Under the pieces are notes generated by a model. That model did not search any database. It was not told the origin of the DNA and worked only from the letters and a program-made list of their open reading frames with translations. This document shows, one piece after another, positions 16,086-24,503 of a stretch of DNA of 64,000 nt. The stretch comes from Flavobacterium sp. NG2 (GTDB lineage: Bacteria; Bacteroidota; Bacteroidia; Flavobacteriales; Flavobacteriaceae): positions 784,001-848,000 of the forward strand of contig NZ_CP139420.1 of assembly GCF_034119845.1 (NCBI RefSeq). The letters are read 5' to 3'. Position 1 is the first letter of the stretch. Every line of letters begins with the position of its first letter. The translations under genes and the position numbers were made by a program.

Positions 16086-18338
16086 TTATCGCAACGTATA
16101 TCGTAAACCAAAAAAGCTTCGAATGCCTTGGTTAGGTCCATACACATATCCTGGGTCAAAAGTCAGTGCATAAGGATTGTCAGCTGTAGCCTGTACGTTT
16201 CCGTTTCCATCAAATTGCACATTTTTATCAAAAGGATCATTAGCTCTTGCGATAATAAAAGGATTTCCCTTGTTAGGTGTCCAATTCAACAGATTCTTAA
16301 CTCCTGCATAAATTTCGATATTCTTAAACTTATTAAAAGTAAACTGAATGTTTTGAACGCTCCATGTAGGCGAAAATTCGCTTCTTGGATCTAAGTCACC
16401 CAAACGAGGCAAACGCATCGGGCCATAAACATTTCCAGTATAATCCACATCCAAAAACAAATCACTAATGCGATACGAAATCGCCCAAGTACCCGAGAAT
16501 TTTTCAGTTAAAATTTGCTGAGTTGTAACCTCATCTTCCGTTTTCGTCACATCCATATAGGTCGCACCCAAAATCAATTTCAAACCATTATAAAAAATCA
16601 TATCCACATTGGCACTAACTCCTTTAGTGACAGCATGACCATCTAAATTCTTGTAGATAATCTGATTAGGATTTGTATCATAATCTGGTATAATAGAATT
16701 ACTAAAACGGGTGTACCAAGCCGTTGTTTCTAGCCCTATAAAATTTCCGTTTCCTGTATATATTTTTTTTAAGTAATTCAAATTAGCATTATACGAACGT
16801 TCCGGCTTTAATTCTTCCAGCACAATGACATCACGTGAACCCGTTAGTGCTGCGTGTTCTTCGGTAAATAAATTTACAATTCGGAAACCTGTTCCGGTGT
16901 TAAAACGCAAAATATTGTTATCGTTTATTTTCCATTTGTAAGCAAATCTAGGAGTAAATATATTTCCGTGATTGCGATTGTAATCGTAACGAGCACCCAA
17001 CAGTATTTTGTGAGTGTCATTGAAGGCAATTTCGTCTTGTACAAATAAACTCGGAATCCAATTGATATCTTCTTCAATTGTTGCCGTAGTATTGTCATCG
17101 TAATATTGATAACGCAAAGCAGTTCCAAAAAGCAAATCGTTTTTGTTTATTTTTTTATCCCAAGTCAGTTGCCCAAAACCGATACGTTGTTGCGCTAAAA
17201 AAGGCATATCTCCGTAAACCGAATTTTGATCGTGGTCAGTATAGGAGAAACTGAAACGCATTTTTTCTACAGTTGGCAAATCATAAGCTCCTAACAACTC
17301 CCAACGTTTGGTATAAATACTTTCGCCATAAACCTCATCACCACCACGGTAAGATTTGTTCCATTGCAACTCACCTCCCCATCGGTCTTCATAAAAATAA
17401 CGACCTGCAAGGGATAGCAATTTGTTGCTTTTTCTATTAAAATTCCATTTTTGAAACGCGGACACTCGGTCTTGTAAGGTCACATCGGTAAAATTATCAT
17501 GGTTGTTATCAATAGGATTGCTATAATTAAAATAATTTACTCCCGTTAAAACAGATGCTGTCTTTCCAACATTTCCTTTAAATCCCAAATCCAAATTCCA
17601 TTCACCCCAATCCGTCACAAATGAATCAGCTGAAAATAAAGGCGCATTGTTTGGGTTTTTGGTAATAATATTGATTAGCCCTCCTACTGCTTCACTACCA
17701 TATAAAGAAGAAGCTGGTCCTTTTACTATTTCAATTCTCTCCAAAAGAGAATTCGGAATTCCCGACAATCCATAAACAGTAGACAACCCACTCACAATAG
17801 GCATTCCATCAATTAACACCAAAGTATAAGGACCTTCAAGACCATTAATATGGATGTCTCCCGTATTGCAAATGTTACAGTTTAATTGTGGTCGTACTCC
17901 ATTGACATTCTGCATAGCATCAAAAACATTGGCAGTTGGATTTTTCTTGAAAAATGAAGTTTTATAAACCTCAACTGGTACTGCACTTTCTAGCCTGCTA
18001 ACTGGTTTAAGTGTTCCAGTAACCACGACTTCGTCTAATGAATGCGTTTCTTTTAATTCAAAATCAACAATTAATTCAGTGCTATCTGCAACTGTAATAG
18101 CAATCTTCTCAGTTTTGAAACCCGTGTAAGACACGATCACTTCATAATTTCCTGGAAGAATATTTTTTAGTGTGTAACTTCCCTTTTCATTAGTCACAGT
18201 GGCTTTGTTTGACTTTCTCAGAATGACATTTGCCATTTGCAATGGCCTACCATCACTTACAACAGTCCCTTTTATTTCTGACTGAGCCATTATAACATTA
18301 CTGATTAACAAACAGAAAGCAAGAATTAGATTTTTCAC
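16086..18338 (-). CDS. TonB-dependent receptor, likely metal/siderophore uptake
   Basis: An outer-membrane TonB-dependent transporter of 750 residues: signal peptide, a carboxypeptidase-regulatory-like domain (about 20-100), a plug domain (about 105-230, with GLEGPYTLVLIDGMPIVSGL) and a 22-strand barrel ending in FFGLRYTLR. The plug has an unusual LNCNICNTGDIHI stretch with two cysteines three apart, which could form a disulfide or bind metal. It is divergent from an Nramp transporter with only 102 bases between them, and near feoAB and an mntR-like regulator. Metal or metal-chelate import is the best guess; the substrate is not determined. Confidence 0.88.
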   Translation of the reverse strand: MKNLILAFCLLISNVIMAQSEIKGTVVSDGRPLQMANVILRKSNKATVTNEKGSYTLKNILPGNYEVIVSYTGFKTEKIAITVADSTELIVDFELKETHSLDEVVVTGTLKPVSRLESAVPVEVYKTSFFKKNPTANVFDAMQNVNGVRPQLNCNICNTGDIHINGLEGPYTLVLIDGMPIVSGLSTVYGLSGIPNSLLERIEIVKGPASSLYGSEAVGGLINIITKNPNNAPLFSADSFVTDWGEWNLDLGFKGNVGKTASVLTGVNYFNYSNPIDNNHDNFTDVTLQDRVSAFQKWNFNRKSNKLLSLAGRYFYEDRWGGELQWNKSYRGGDEVYGESIYTKRWELLGAYDLPTVEKMRFSFSYTDHDQNSVYGDMPFLAQQRIGFGQLTWDKKINKNDLLFGTALRYQYYDDNTTATIEEDINWIPSLFVQDEIAFNDTHKILLGARYDYNRNHGNIFTPRFAYKWKINDNNILRFNTGTGFRIVNLFTEEHAALTGSRDVIVLEELKPERSYNANLNYLKKIYTGNGNFIGLETTAWYTRFSNSIIPDYDTNPNQIIYKNLDGHAVTKGVSANVDMIFYNGLKLILGATYMDVTKTEDEVTTQQILTEKFSGTWAISYRISDLFLDVDYTGNVYGPMRLPRLGDLDPRSEFSPTWSVQNIQFTFNKFKNIEIYAGVKNLLNWTPNKGNPFIIARANDPFDKNVQFDGNGNVQATADNPYALTFDPGYVYGPNQGIRSFFGLRYTLR

Positions 18339-18369
18339 AATAATATTTTAGTTATGATTTAATTTAAAA

Positions 18370-18385
18370 TTTAGGCAAATCTAAA
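18370..18385. promoter_or_regulatory. Candidate DtxR/MntR-type operator
   Basis: TTTAGGCAAATCTAAA is a near-perfect palindrome (TTTAG-N6-CTAAA) reminiscent of DtxR-family boxes. It covers the minus-strand -7 box TAGATTTG (18376-18383) of the TonB receptor. A related half, ATTTGCCTCAAA, lies at the mntH start side. A DtxR/MntR-like regulator is encoded 2 kb away. Binding is inferred. Confidence 0.4.
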
Positions 18386-18416
18386 AATTATATTTTATAA
18401 AACAAAAAAATAGATT

Positions 18417-18424
18417 TATATTTG
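18417..18424 (+). promoter_or_regulatory. Bacteroidota -7 box of mntH
   Basis: TATATTTG fits the TAnnTTTG consensus and lies 17 bases before the mntH ATG, implying a very short leader. No clear -33 TTG is visible. Confidence 0.45.
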
Positions 18425-18440
18425 CCTCAAACCACTAAAA

Positions 18441-20312
18441 ATGAGCAAATCATTAGAAGAAGTACACGAATCGGTTACTACTCAGAATAAAAAATCAGTT
18501 TTCAAAAAAATAGTTGCCTTTTTTGGCCCGGCCTATTTAATTAGTGTCGGTTATATGGATCCAGGAAACTGGGCGACAGATATTGCCGGAGGTAGTCAAT
18601 TTGGTTATGCCTTACTTTGGGTATTGTTGATGAGTAATATCATGGCTTTATTACTTCAAAGTTTAAGTGCACGACTAGGAATTGTTACCCAGCGCGATTT
18701 GGCACAAGCCTCAAGGGAGACTTATTCGCCGTTTATCAATTACATTTTATATTTTTTGGCAGAGATTGCCATTGCGGCCTGTGACTTGGCCGAGGTTTTG
18801 GGTATGGCCATTGGTATCAATTTATTATTTGATATTCCGCTAATCGAAGGGGTGATGATTACGGTTTTGGACACCTTCCTATTATTGTTTTTAATCAATA
18901 AAGGCATCCGAAAAATGGAGGCTTTTATCATCACTTTGGTAGCAGTCATAGGTGTTTCCTTTATTTTTGAGATGATTTTTGCACAGCCTGTCATTGGAGA
19001 TGTTGTTCTAGGACTTATCCCAACGATGCCAAATGAAACGGCCCTATATATTGCTATAGGTATCATTGGAGCAACGGTGATGCCACACAATTTGTATCTT
19101 CATTCTTCTTTGGTACAAACACGAAAATTTGATCGTTCCAAAGTTGGAATCAAACAAGCCTTAAAATACAATTTAATCGATTCGACTATTGCGTTAAACT
19201 TGGCATTCTTTGTCAACGCAGCAATTTTAATATTGGCAGCAGCCACATTCTACAAAGTGGGCATGTATGAAGTAGCCGAAATTCAAGATGCTCATCGCTT
19301 TCTCCAACCATTATTAGGAACAAAATGGGCTCCTATTTTATTTGCAGTAGCCTTAATTGCTGCTGGACAAAGTTCCACTATTACAGGTACATTGGCTGGA
19401 CAAATCGTTATGGAGGGCTATCTAAACCTAAGAATACAGCCATGGGTTCGCAGAATTATTACCCGCCTAATTGCGATTGTACCCGCTGTTATCGTCATTA
19501 CCATTTTTGGCGAAAGTGTCACTGGAAAATTATTGATTTTGAGTCAGGTGATATTGAGTTTACAACTGGGATTTGCTATTATTCCGCTAATCCATTTTGT
19601 AAGTGACAAAACCAAAATGAAAGGATTTCATATTGGAAAACTGACACAAATCGCTTCTTGGATTGTAGCAACTATCATTGTCTCCTTGAATGCAAAATTA
19701 GTTTATGATGAAATCAAAGGGTGGTTAGAAACCTCCGAAAACCCTACAATATTATGGCTTACGGTAGTACCATTAGCCATTAGTTTTTTAATTTTATTGT
19801 TATACATCGTTTTTAAACCTTTTGTAACCAAATCGAAAACCAACATTCACAACCATTCGCCTCACCATTTGAAATTACAATTTTCAAAAGCGGCTATCTA
19901 TTCGAAAAAAGATATTGCCGTAGCAGTCGACTTTACGACTGCCGATGAAGTTGCCTTGAATAGCGCCTTTGAACTCGGAGGGACAGCTGCTAATTACACT
20001 TTAATTCACGTCGTTGAAACGGTAGGAGCACTTATTTATGGTGATGATGCGGATGACCACGAAACTTCCATCGACGAGAAATTATTAATCCAATACCAAG
20101 AGATGTTAATTGACAAAGGCTTTAAAGTTAGCGTCCAACTCGGTTTTGGGACACCAGACAAAACCATTCCTCTACTAATTGATAAAGGAGATTTTGACAT
20201 CCTTGTAATGGGAACACATGGACATACCGGTTTCAAAGATTTAATTTTAGGGACAACTGTAGATAAACTGCGTCACAAAATTTCGATACCTTTGTTGATT
20301 GTAAAAAAATAG
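18441..20312 (+). CDS. mntH: Nramp Mn/Fe transporter fused to USP domain
   Basis: Proton-coupled divalent metal importer of the Nramp/MntH family, in the inner membrane. The metal-site motifs are present: DPGN in TM1 (YMDPGNWATD) and MPH in TM6 (TVMPHNLYLHS). About 11 membrane helices occupy residues 25-455. After a His-rich linker (HNHSPHHLK), residues about 485-623 form a universal stress protein domain with the nucleotide-binding signature G-x2-G-x9-G-T (GTHGHTGFKDLILGTT). The USP part suggests ATP- or nucleotide-dependent control of transport. The gene is followed by a DtxR/MntR-type regulator and is divergent from a TonB receptor. Confidence 0.93.
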   Translation: MSKSLEEVHESVTTQNKKSVFKKIVAFFGPAYLISVGYMDPGNWATDIAGGSQFGYALLWVLLMSNIMALLLQSLSARLGIVTQRDLAQASRETYSPFINYILYFLAEIAIAACDLAEVLGMAIGINLLFDIPLIEGVMITVLDTFLLLFLINKGIRKMEAFIITLVAVIGVSFIFEMIFAQPVIGDVVLGLIPTMPNETALYIAIGIIGATVMPHNLYLHSSLVQTRKFDRSKVGIKQALKYNLIDSTIALNLAFFVNAAILILAAATFYKVGMYEVAEIQDAHRFLQPLLGTKWAPILFAVALIAAGQSSTITGTLAGQIVMEGYLNLRIQPWVRRIITRLIAIVPAVIVITIFGESVTGKLLILSQVILSLQLGFAIIPLIHFVSDKTKMKGFHIGKLTQIASWIVATIIVSLNAKLVYDEIKGWLETSENPTILWLTVVPLAISFLILLLYIVFKPFVTKSKTNIHNHSPHHLKLQFSKAAIYSKKDIAVAVDFTTADEVALNSAFELGGTAANYTLIHVVETVGALIYGDDADDHETSIDEKLLIQYQEMLIDKGFKVSVQLGFGTPDKTIPLLIDKGDFDILVMGTHGHTGFKDLILGTTVDKLRHKISIPLLIVKK

Positions 20313-20404
20313 ACACTAAGAATATGAGATGCTAAGCTTCTAAGGTTTTTTTGAAATCTTTCAACTTAGTGTCTTAGAATCTTAGAATCTTAGAACCTAT
20401 ATAA

Positions 20405-21058
20405 ATGACGCACTCAGAAGAAAACTACCTCAAAGCCATTTATCATTTAACCAGTAGCACCAATACTGATGTGAGCACCAATGCCATTGCTGAAACAATG
20501 GAAACCAAGGCTTCATCTGTTACCGATATGATAAAAAAACTGGCCGAAAAAGACTTGGTAAACTACAAAAGATACCAAGGCGTTTCCTTAACTATAAAAG
20601 GAGGCTTGGCAGCCAAGATGATTGTTCGAAAACACCGACTATGGGAGGTGTTTTTAGTTGAAAAACTTGATTTTTCTTGGGACGAAGTGCACGATATTGC
20701 TGAACAATTAGAACATATCAAATCCGAAAAACTGATTAACAAACTCGACGATTTCCTCGGAAACCCTACTGAAGACCCACACGGTGACCCTATTCCAGAT
20801 GCTCAAGGTCAAATTCAAAAAATTGAAAAACAATTACTCTCTGAATTAACCGCAAATCAAATAGGAATTTGTGTAGGTGTAAAAGACACTTCTTCAGAAT
20901 TTTTAAAATACTTAGACAAACAAGCGATTTCACTTGGCTCACAAATTGAATTTATAGAAAAAGAAGAATTCGATTTATCTTTAAAAATCAAAGTAGATAA
21001 CACCATTTTAAGTATTTCGAATAAGATTGCTAGCAATATATTTGTGAAGTTAAATTAG
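20405..21058 (+). CDS. DtxR/MntR-family metal-dependent repressor
   Basis: A 217-residue regulator: N-terminal winged helix (MTHSEENYLKAIYHL, conserved family start), then the dimerisation and metal-binding domain (KHRLWEVFLVEKLDFSWDEVHDIAEQLEHI, with the ligand-type H, E, C/E positions) and a C-terminal FeoA/SH3-like domain (about 140-217). Family members bind Mn(II) or Fe(II) and repress metal-uptake genes. It follows mntH by 92 bases on the same strand and is flanked by feoAB. The likely targets are mntH and the divergent TonB receptor. The spacer contains simple CTTAGAAT repeats. Confidence 0.92.
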   Translation: MTHSEENYLKAIYHLTSSTNTDVSTNAIAETMETKASSVTDMIKKLAEKDLVNYKRYQGVSLTIKGGLAAKMIVRKHRLWEVFLVEKLDFSWDEVHDIAEQLEHIKSEKLINKLDDFLGNPTEDPHGDPIPDAQGQIQKIEKQLLSELTANQIGICVGVKDTSSEFLKYLDKQAISLGSQIEFIEKEEFDLSLKIKVDNTILSISNKIASNIFVKLN

Positions 21059-21110
21059 GAATTCTCCTTTTGTTTTTGTAAATTGTTTAGTACAACAAAA
21101 ACAAGTTTAT

Positions 21111-21779
21111 ATGAATATCAAAATTACATTATTTGCAATAATCTCAACTAGTTTGGGATTCGCACAAGATTTTACCACGATGTCTGTGAGAAAAACTATG
21201 AGTCAAGGAACACAACCCGGAATAGAAATATTTATTCCAAAAGTATCCGAAGATCATATTGAAGATGCAATAGACGAGATTACAAAACCCTATAAAGGAA
21301 AAACCAGAAAAGTAAAACGTTCTGATGAATTTTATTTAGATAATGCTTCTATTGGAGAAATAAGCCCTAATACGATTGACATTCATCAACTTCTAGAAAA
21401 AAAAGACGATGGATACAATTATACCGCTTATTTTAATCTTGGTGGTGTATTCTTAGATAATGCCTATAGCCCAGAGAAATTTGCTTACGCCAATGAAATT
21501 GTAAAACGTATTGCCCTAAAGGCCTCAGAATTACGAATGGATGAAATCTTAAAAGAGGAAGATAAAATCTTAAGAAAACTAGAAGACGACAAAGAAGATT
21601 TATCCAAAGACAACGAGAAAGCCTCTAAAGACATTGAAAAAGCTAAAGACTTAGTCGCTAAAAAAGAAAGAGAGATTGAGGAAAATCTAAAAATGATTGA
21701 GTCAAAAACAGCTGATATTGAAAGTCAGCGTCAAAAAGTAGATGCTCTTCAAAATGAAAGAGCCTCTTTGCTTAGATAA
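21111..21779 (+). CDS. Secreted protein with C-terminal coiled coil, unknown
   Basis: A 222-residue protein with signal peptide MNIKITLFAIISTSLGFAQ. A mixed alpha/beta domain follows (about 20-140; PGIEIFIPKVSEDHIEDAID, YNYTAYFNLGGVFL). The C-terminal coiled coil is strongly charged (about 145-222, rich in Lys, Glu and Asp heptads). I do not recognise the family. It follows the regulator by 52 bases and precedes a strong terminator, so it could be the last gene of the mntH-mntR unit. A periplasmic role in metal stress is conceivable but unsupported. Confidence 0.75.
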   Translation: MNIKITLFAIISTSLGFAQDFTTMSVRKTMSQGTQPGIEIFIPKVSEDHIEDAIDEITKPYKGKTRKVKRSDEFYLDNASIGEISPNTIDIHQLLEKKDDGYNYTAYFNLGGVFLDNAYSPEKFAYANEIVKRIALKASELRMDEILKEEDKILRKLEDDKEDLSKDNEKASKDIEKAKDLVAKKEREIEENLKMIESKTADIESQRQKVDALQNERASLLR

Positions 21780-21801
21780 AATTCAGTATTACAATAAAAA
21801 A

Positions 21802-21847
21802 AACCGCCAATTCTAAAATTAAGGATTAGAATTGGCGGTTTTATTTT
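21802..21847 (+). terminator. Strong rho-independent terminator
   Basis: A 15-base stem, starting AACCGCCAATTCTAA and mirrored, is followed by TTATTTTT. It ends the plus-strand mntH-side genes. The minus-strand Feo genes converge from the other side, and the hairpin can serve both directions. Confidence 0.9.
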
Positions 21848-21872
21848 TATGTTTTTTTCAAAAATACGCTGT

Positions 21873-21998
21873 TTAATGACAACCACAATCGTCTCCACCA
21901 CAGTCTTTTTTCGACTTTTGTTTCTTCTTCCAGAAAAACTTCTTGATTAAAAAAGCAAGCGCTATTGCTAAAGCACTAAAAGCTAAAAATTCCTGCAT
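21873..21998 (-). CDS. FeoB-associated Cys-rich membrane peptide
   Basis: A 41-residue protein starts MQEFLAFSALAIALAFLIKK and ends KKDCGGDDCGCH. One N-terminal membrane helix is followed by a Lys-rich stretch and a Cys/Asp/His cluster, the pattern of the FeoB-associated Cys-rich membrane proteins found beside feoB in Bacteroidota. It lies 6 bases after feoB on the same strand, so it is the third gene of a feoA-feoB operon. The C-terminal cysteines and histidine would face the cytoplasm and could receive Fe(II) from FeoB; that role is inferred. Confidence 0.85.
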   Translation of the reverse strand: MQEFLAFSALAIALAFLIKKFFWKKKQKSKKDCGGDDCGCH

Positions 21999-22004
21999 AT
22001 TAGT

Positions 22005-24104
22005 TTATTTTAAAAATTGAAATGCAATTAAAGCTACGATATAGGCAAACCCACTCATAAAGATTAATTGTGTCAATGGCCACTTCCATGAGTTGGTTTC
22101 CTTTTTGGTAATCGCCAATGTACTAGCACATTGCAAAGCGAAAGCATAAAACAAGAGTAACGAGATTCCCGAGGCGAAATTGAATATTTTATTTCCTGTA
22201 ATAGGATTAATTTCGGCTCCCATTTTTGTTTTAATAGTATCCTCGTTTTCCGTCCCTCCTACACTATAAATTGTAGCCAAGGTACCAACAAAAACCTCTC
22301 TAGCAGCAAATGAACTAATAATAGCAATCCCTATTTTCCAATCATAACCTAGAGGCGAAATTACTGGCTCAATGGTCTTCCCCATGATACCAATATACGA
22401 ATTTTCAAGTTTATAAGAAGCAATCTTATTGTTCATTTCAAACTCTCCTAACGAACTGTTTTCGACTTTTGAACGCAATATTGCATCTGCTTCATTAAAG
22501 CTTTTTCCGGGACCGTATGAAGCCATAAACCATAAAACGATGGATATAGCCAAGATGATTTTACCCGCACCAAACACGAAAGCTTTCGTTTTTTCGATTA
22601 CATTAATCGAAACGTTCTTAAACATGGGTAATTTATAATTAGGCATTTCCACTACAAAGAAAGTCTTCCCTTTTATTTTCATCACTTTGTTTAAAACATA
22701 AGCAGCAAAAATAGCCATTCCAAAACCCAATAAATACAACAACATCAACGTAAGACCTTGAAGGTTTAGGAATCCTAAAGCATATTCATCAGGAATGACC
22801 AAGGCAATAATAATCGCATATACAGGCAACCTAGCCGAACAGGTTGTAAATGGTGTTACCAAAATAGTAATTAATCGTTCTTTCCAGTTTTCGATGTTTC
22901 GAGTCGCCATAATGGCTGGAATAGCACAAGCTGTACCCGAAATTAAAGGCACCACACTTTTGCCTGACAAACCAAATTTTCGCATGATTTTATCCATTAA
23001 GAACACCACACGGCTCATGTATCCACTTTCTTCTAAGATGGATATAAATAAAAACAAAAAGGCAATTTGAGGTATAAATATCAAGATACCTCCGATTCCA
23101 GGTATAATTCCCTGCGAAAGTAAATTTGTAAAAACTCCTTCTGGTAAATTTGCAGATGCTAATGAACTCAAGGAAGCAAAAGTCGCATCAATAAAATCCA
23201 TTGGGATTTTTGACCATTCAAAAATAGATTGGAAAATGATAAACAAAATAGCAAAGAAAATCACATAACCCCAAACTTTATGCGTAAGCACACGGTCGAG
23301 TTTTGAACGGAAATCTCTAGCTATCTCAGTATTTACCTCCAAACCTTCTTTCAACACATCATTGATGAATTGATACCTTTTGATGGTTTCTTTTTGTTGA
23401 AGACGCTTTAAATCCGAATGGGACTTCGTAAACGAACTTTGAATTTCCTTACGTTCTAAGTTCAAAAAATTTACGTCTTGCGTGATAACCAACCATAATT
23501 TATACAATAACTGATTAGGGAATGCCTTACGCAAACTATCAAAATACTCCGTGTCAATCACAGAAGCATTCAAACAAGGTTCGCTTGAAATGGTTTTATA
23601 AGTAACTATTAGTTTTTTTAATTCTTGAATTCCAAAACCCTTACGAGAACTCACCAAGGCAATTTTAGTCTTCAAATGTTCTTCTAAATACGGAATATTT
23701 AAAGTAATTCCTTTTTGTTCCATTCTGTCGGCCATATTAATGACTAGTATAGTAGGAATTTCAAGGTCTTTGATTTGGGTAAAAAGAAGTAGATTTCGCT
23801 TTAAATTCTCAACATCAGTTACTACTAGAGCAACATCAGGATATAATTTATCATTTTTATTTAAAAGCAATTCAATCACCACATTCTCATCAATAGAACT
23901 GGCGTTTAAGCTATAAGTTCCTGGTAAATCAAGAATATTAGCTTTGATATTGTTGGGTAATTTACAAAAACCTATTTTTTTCTCAACAGTAATGCCGGGG
24001 TAGTTCCCTACTTGCTGATTCAAACCCGTTAATTGATTAAAAACCGAAGTTTTTCCCACATTAGGGTTTCCTATTAAGGCAACATTGATATTCTCGTTAA
24101 TCAT
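22005..24104 (-). CDS. feoB: Ferrous iron transporter FeoB
   Basis: Inner-membrane Fe(II) importer with an N-terminal GTPase. G motifs are GNPNVGKT (12-19), DLPG (59-62) and NMAD (123-126). The helical linker follows, then about 8-10 membrane helices with the Gate regions. Conserved cysteines appear in GTACAIPAIMATR and TTCSARLPVYAII, both typical FeoB pore motifs. The 699 residues are shorter than E. coli FeoB (773) but usual for Bacteroidota. It starts one base after the feoA stop. Confidence 0.96.
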   Translation of the reverse strand: MINENINVALIGNPNVGKTSVFNQLTGLNQQVGNYPGITVEKKIGFCKLPNNIKANILDLPGTYSLNASSIDENVVIELLLNKNDKLYPDVALVVTDVENLKRNLLLFTQIKDLEIPTILVINMADRMEQKGITLNIPYLEEHLKTKIALVSSRKGFGIQELKKLIVTYKTISSEPCLNASVIDTEYFDSLRKAFPNQLLYKLWLVITQDVNFLNLERKEIQSSFTKSHSDLKRLQQKETIKRYQFINDVLKEGLEVNTEIARDFRSKLDRVLTHKVWGYVIFFAILFIIFQSIFEWSKIPMDFIDATFASLSSLASANLPEGVFTNLLSQGIIPGIGGILIFIPQIAFLFLFISILEESGYMSRVVFLMDKIMRKFGLSGKSVVPLISGTACAIPAIMATRNIENWKERLITILVTPFTTCSARLPVYAIIIALVIPDEYALGFLNLQGLTLMLLYLLGFGMAIFAAYVLNKVMKIKGKTFFVVEMPNYKLPMFKNVSINVIEKTKAFVFGAGKIILAISIVLWFMASYGPGKSFNEADAILRSKVENSSLGEFEMNNKIASYKLENSYIGIMGKTIEPVISPLGYDWKIGIAIISSFAAREVFVGTLATIYSVGGTENEDTIKTKMGAEINPITGNKIFNFASGISLLLFYAFALQCASTLAITKKETNSWKWPLTQLIFMSGFAYIVALIAFQFLK

Positions 24105-24105
24105 T

Positions 24106-24345
24106 TTAAAGTTTGATTTGGACTAATTCAACTTCAATTTCAGCGGCAGTTTCCACTCGAATAGCAAGATGAGAGCCATTTATGTCTAAATACAAAGGAT
24201 CTCCAAAAGGAGCTATTTGCAACAACTCCACCATATTGCCGGGTAAACAACCCATTTCGAGAAGCTTTAACGGAATGATATCAATATCAAAATCTTTGAT
24301 AATGGCTTTTTCGCCTTTTTTGAGAGAATTGATTGTGGTACGCAA
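24106..24345 (-). CDS. feoA: Ferrous iron transport protein FeoA
   Basis: A 79-residue SH3-like cytoplasmic protein that supports FeoB. Family features are LLEMGCLPGNMVELLQIAPFGDP in the centre and an SH3-type beta order. It is the first gene of feoA-feoB-(41-residue peptide). A -7 box (TATTTTTG, 24372-24379) and a 16-base palindrome lie upstream, and an IS982-family element begins about 160 bases upstream of its start. Confidence 0.93.
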   Translation of the reverse strand: MRTTINSLKKGEKAIIKDFDIDIIPLKLLEMGCLPGNMVELLQIAPFGDPLYLDINGSHLAIRVETAAEIEVELVQIKL

Positions 24346-24371
24346 GTCTTATTTAGATTGAATTAAGATTG

Positions 24372-24379
24372 CAAAAATA
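24372..24379 (-). promoter_or_regulatory. Bacteroidota -7 box of feoAB
   Basis: On the minus strand the bases read TATTTTTG, matching TAnnTTTG, 27 bases before the feoA ATG. Confidence 0.45.
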
Positions 24380-24399
24380 CATATTATAATAAGAATACG

Positions 24400-24415
24400 A
24401 ATGATATTTATCATT
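24400..24415. promoter_or_regulatory. Candidate Fur-type operator of feoAB
   Basis: AATGATATTTATCATT is a perfect 16-base palindrome about 20 bases upstream of the feoAB -7 box, over the expected -33 region. Its halves (AATGATA / TATCATT) match the inner part of Fur boxes. Fur control is inferred; the palindrome is seen. Confidence 0.5.
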
Positions 24416-24503
24416 TTTATAGCTTTTAAAGCCTAAAAATCAAGACTGTTATTTTTGGACCCTATTCTGTCAAGAGCGAATGTTTTAAATAAGACTGAAA
24501 GTT

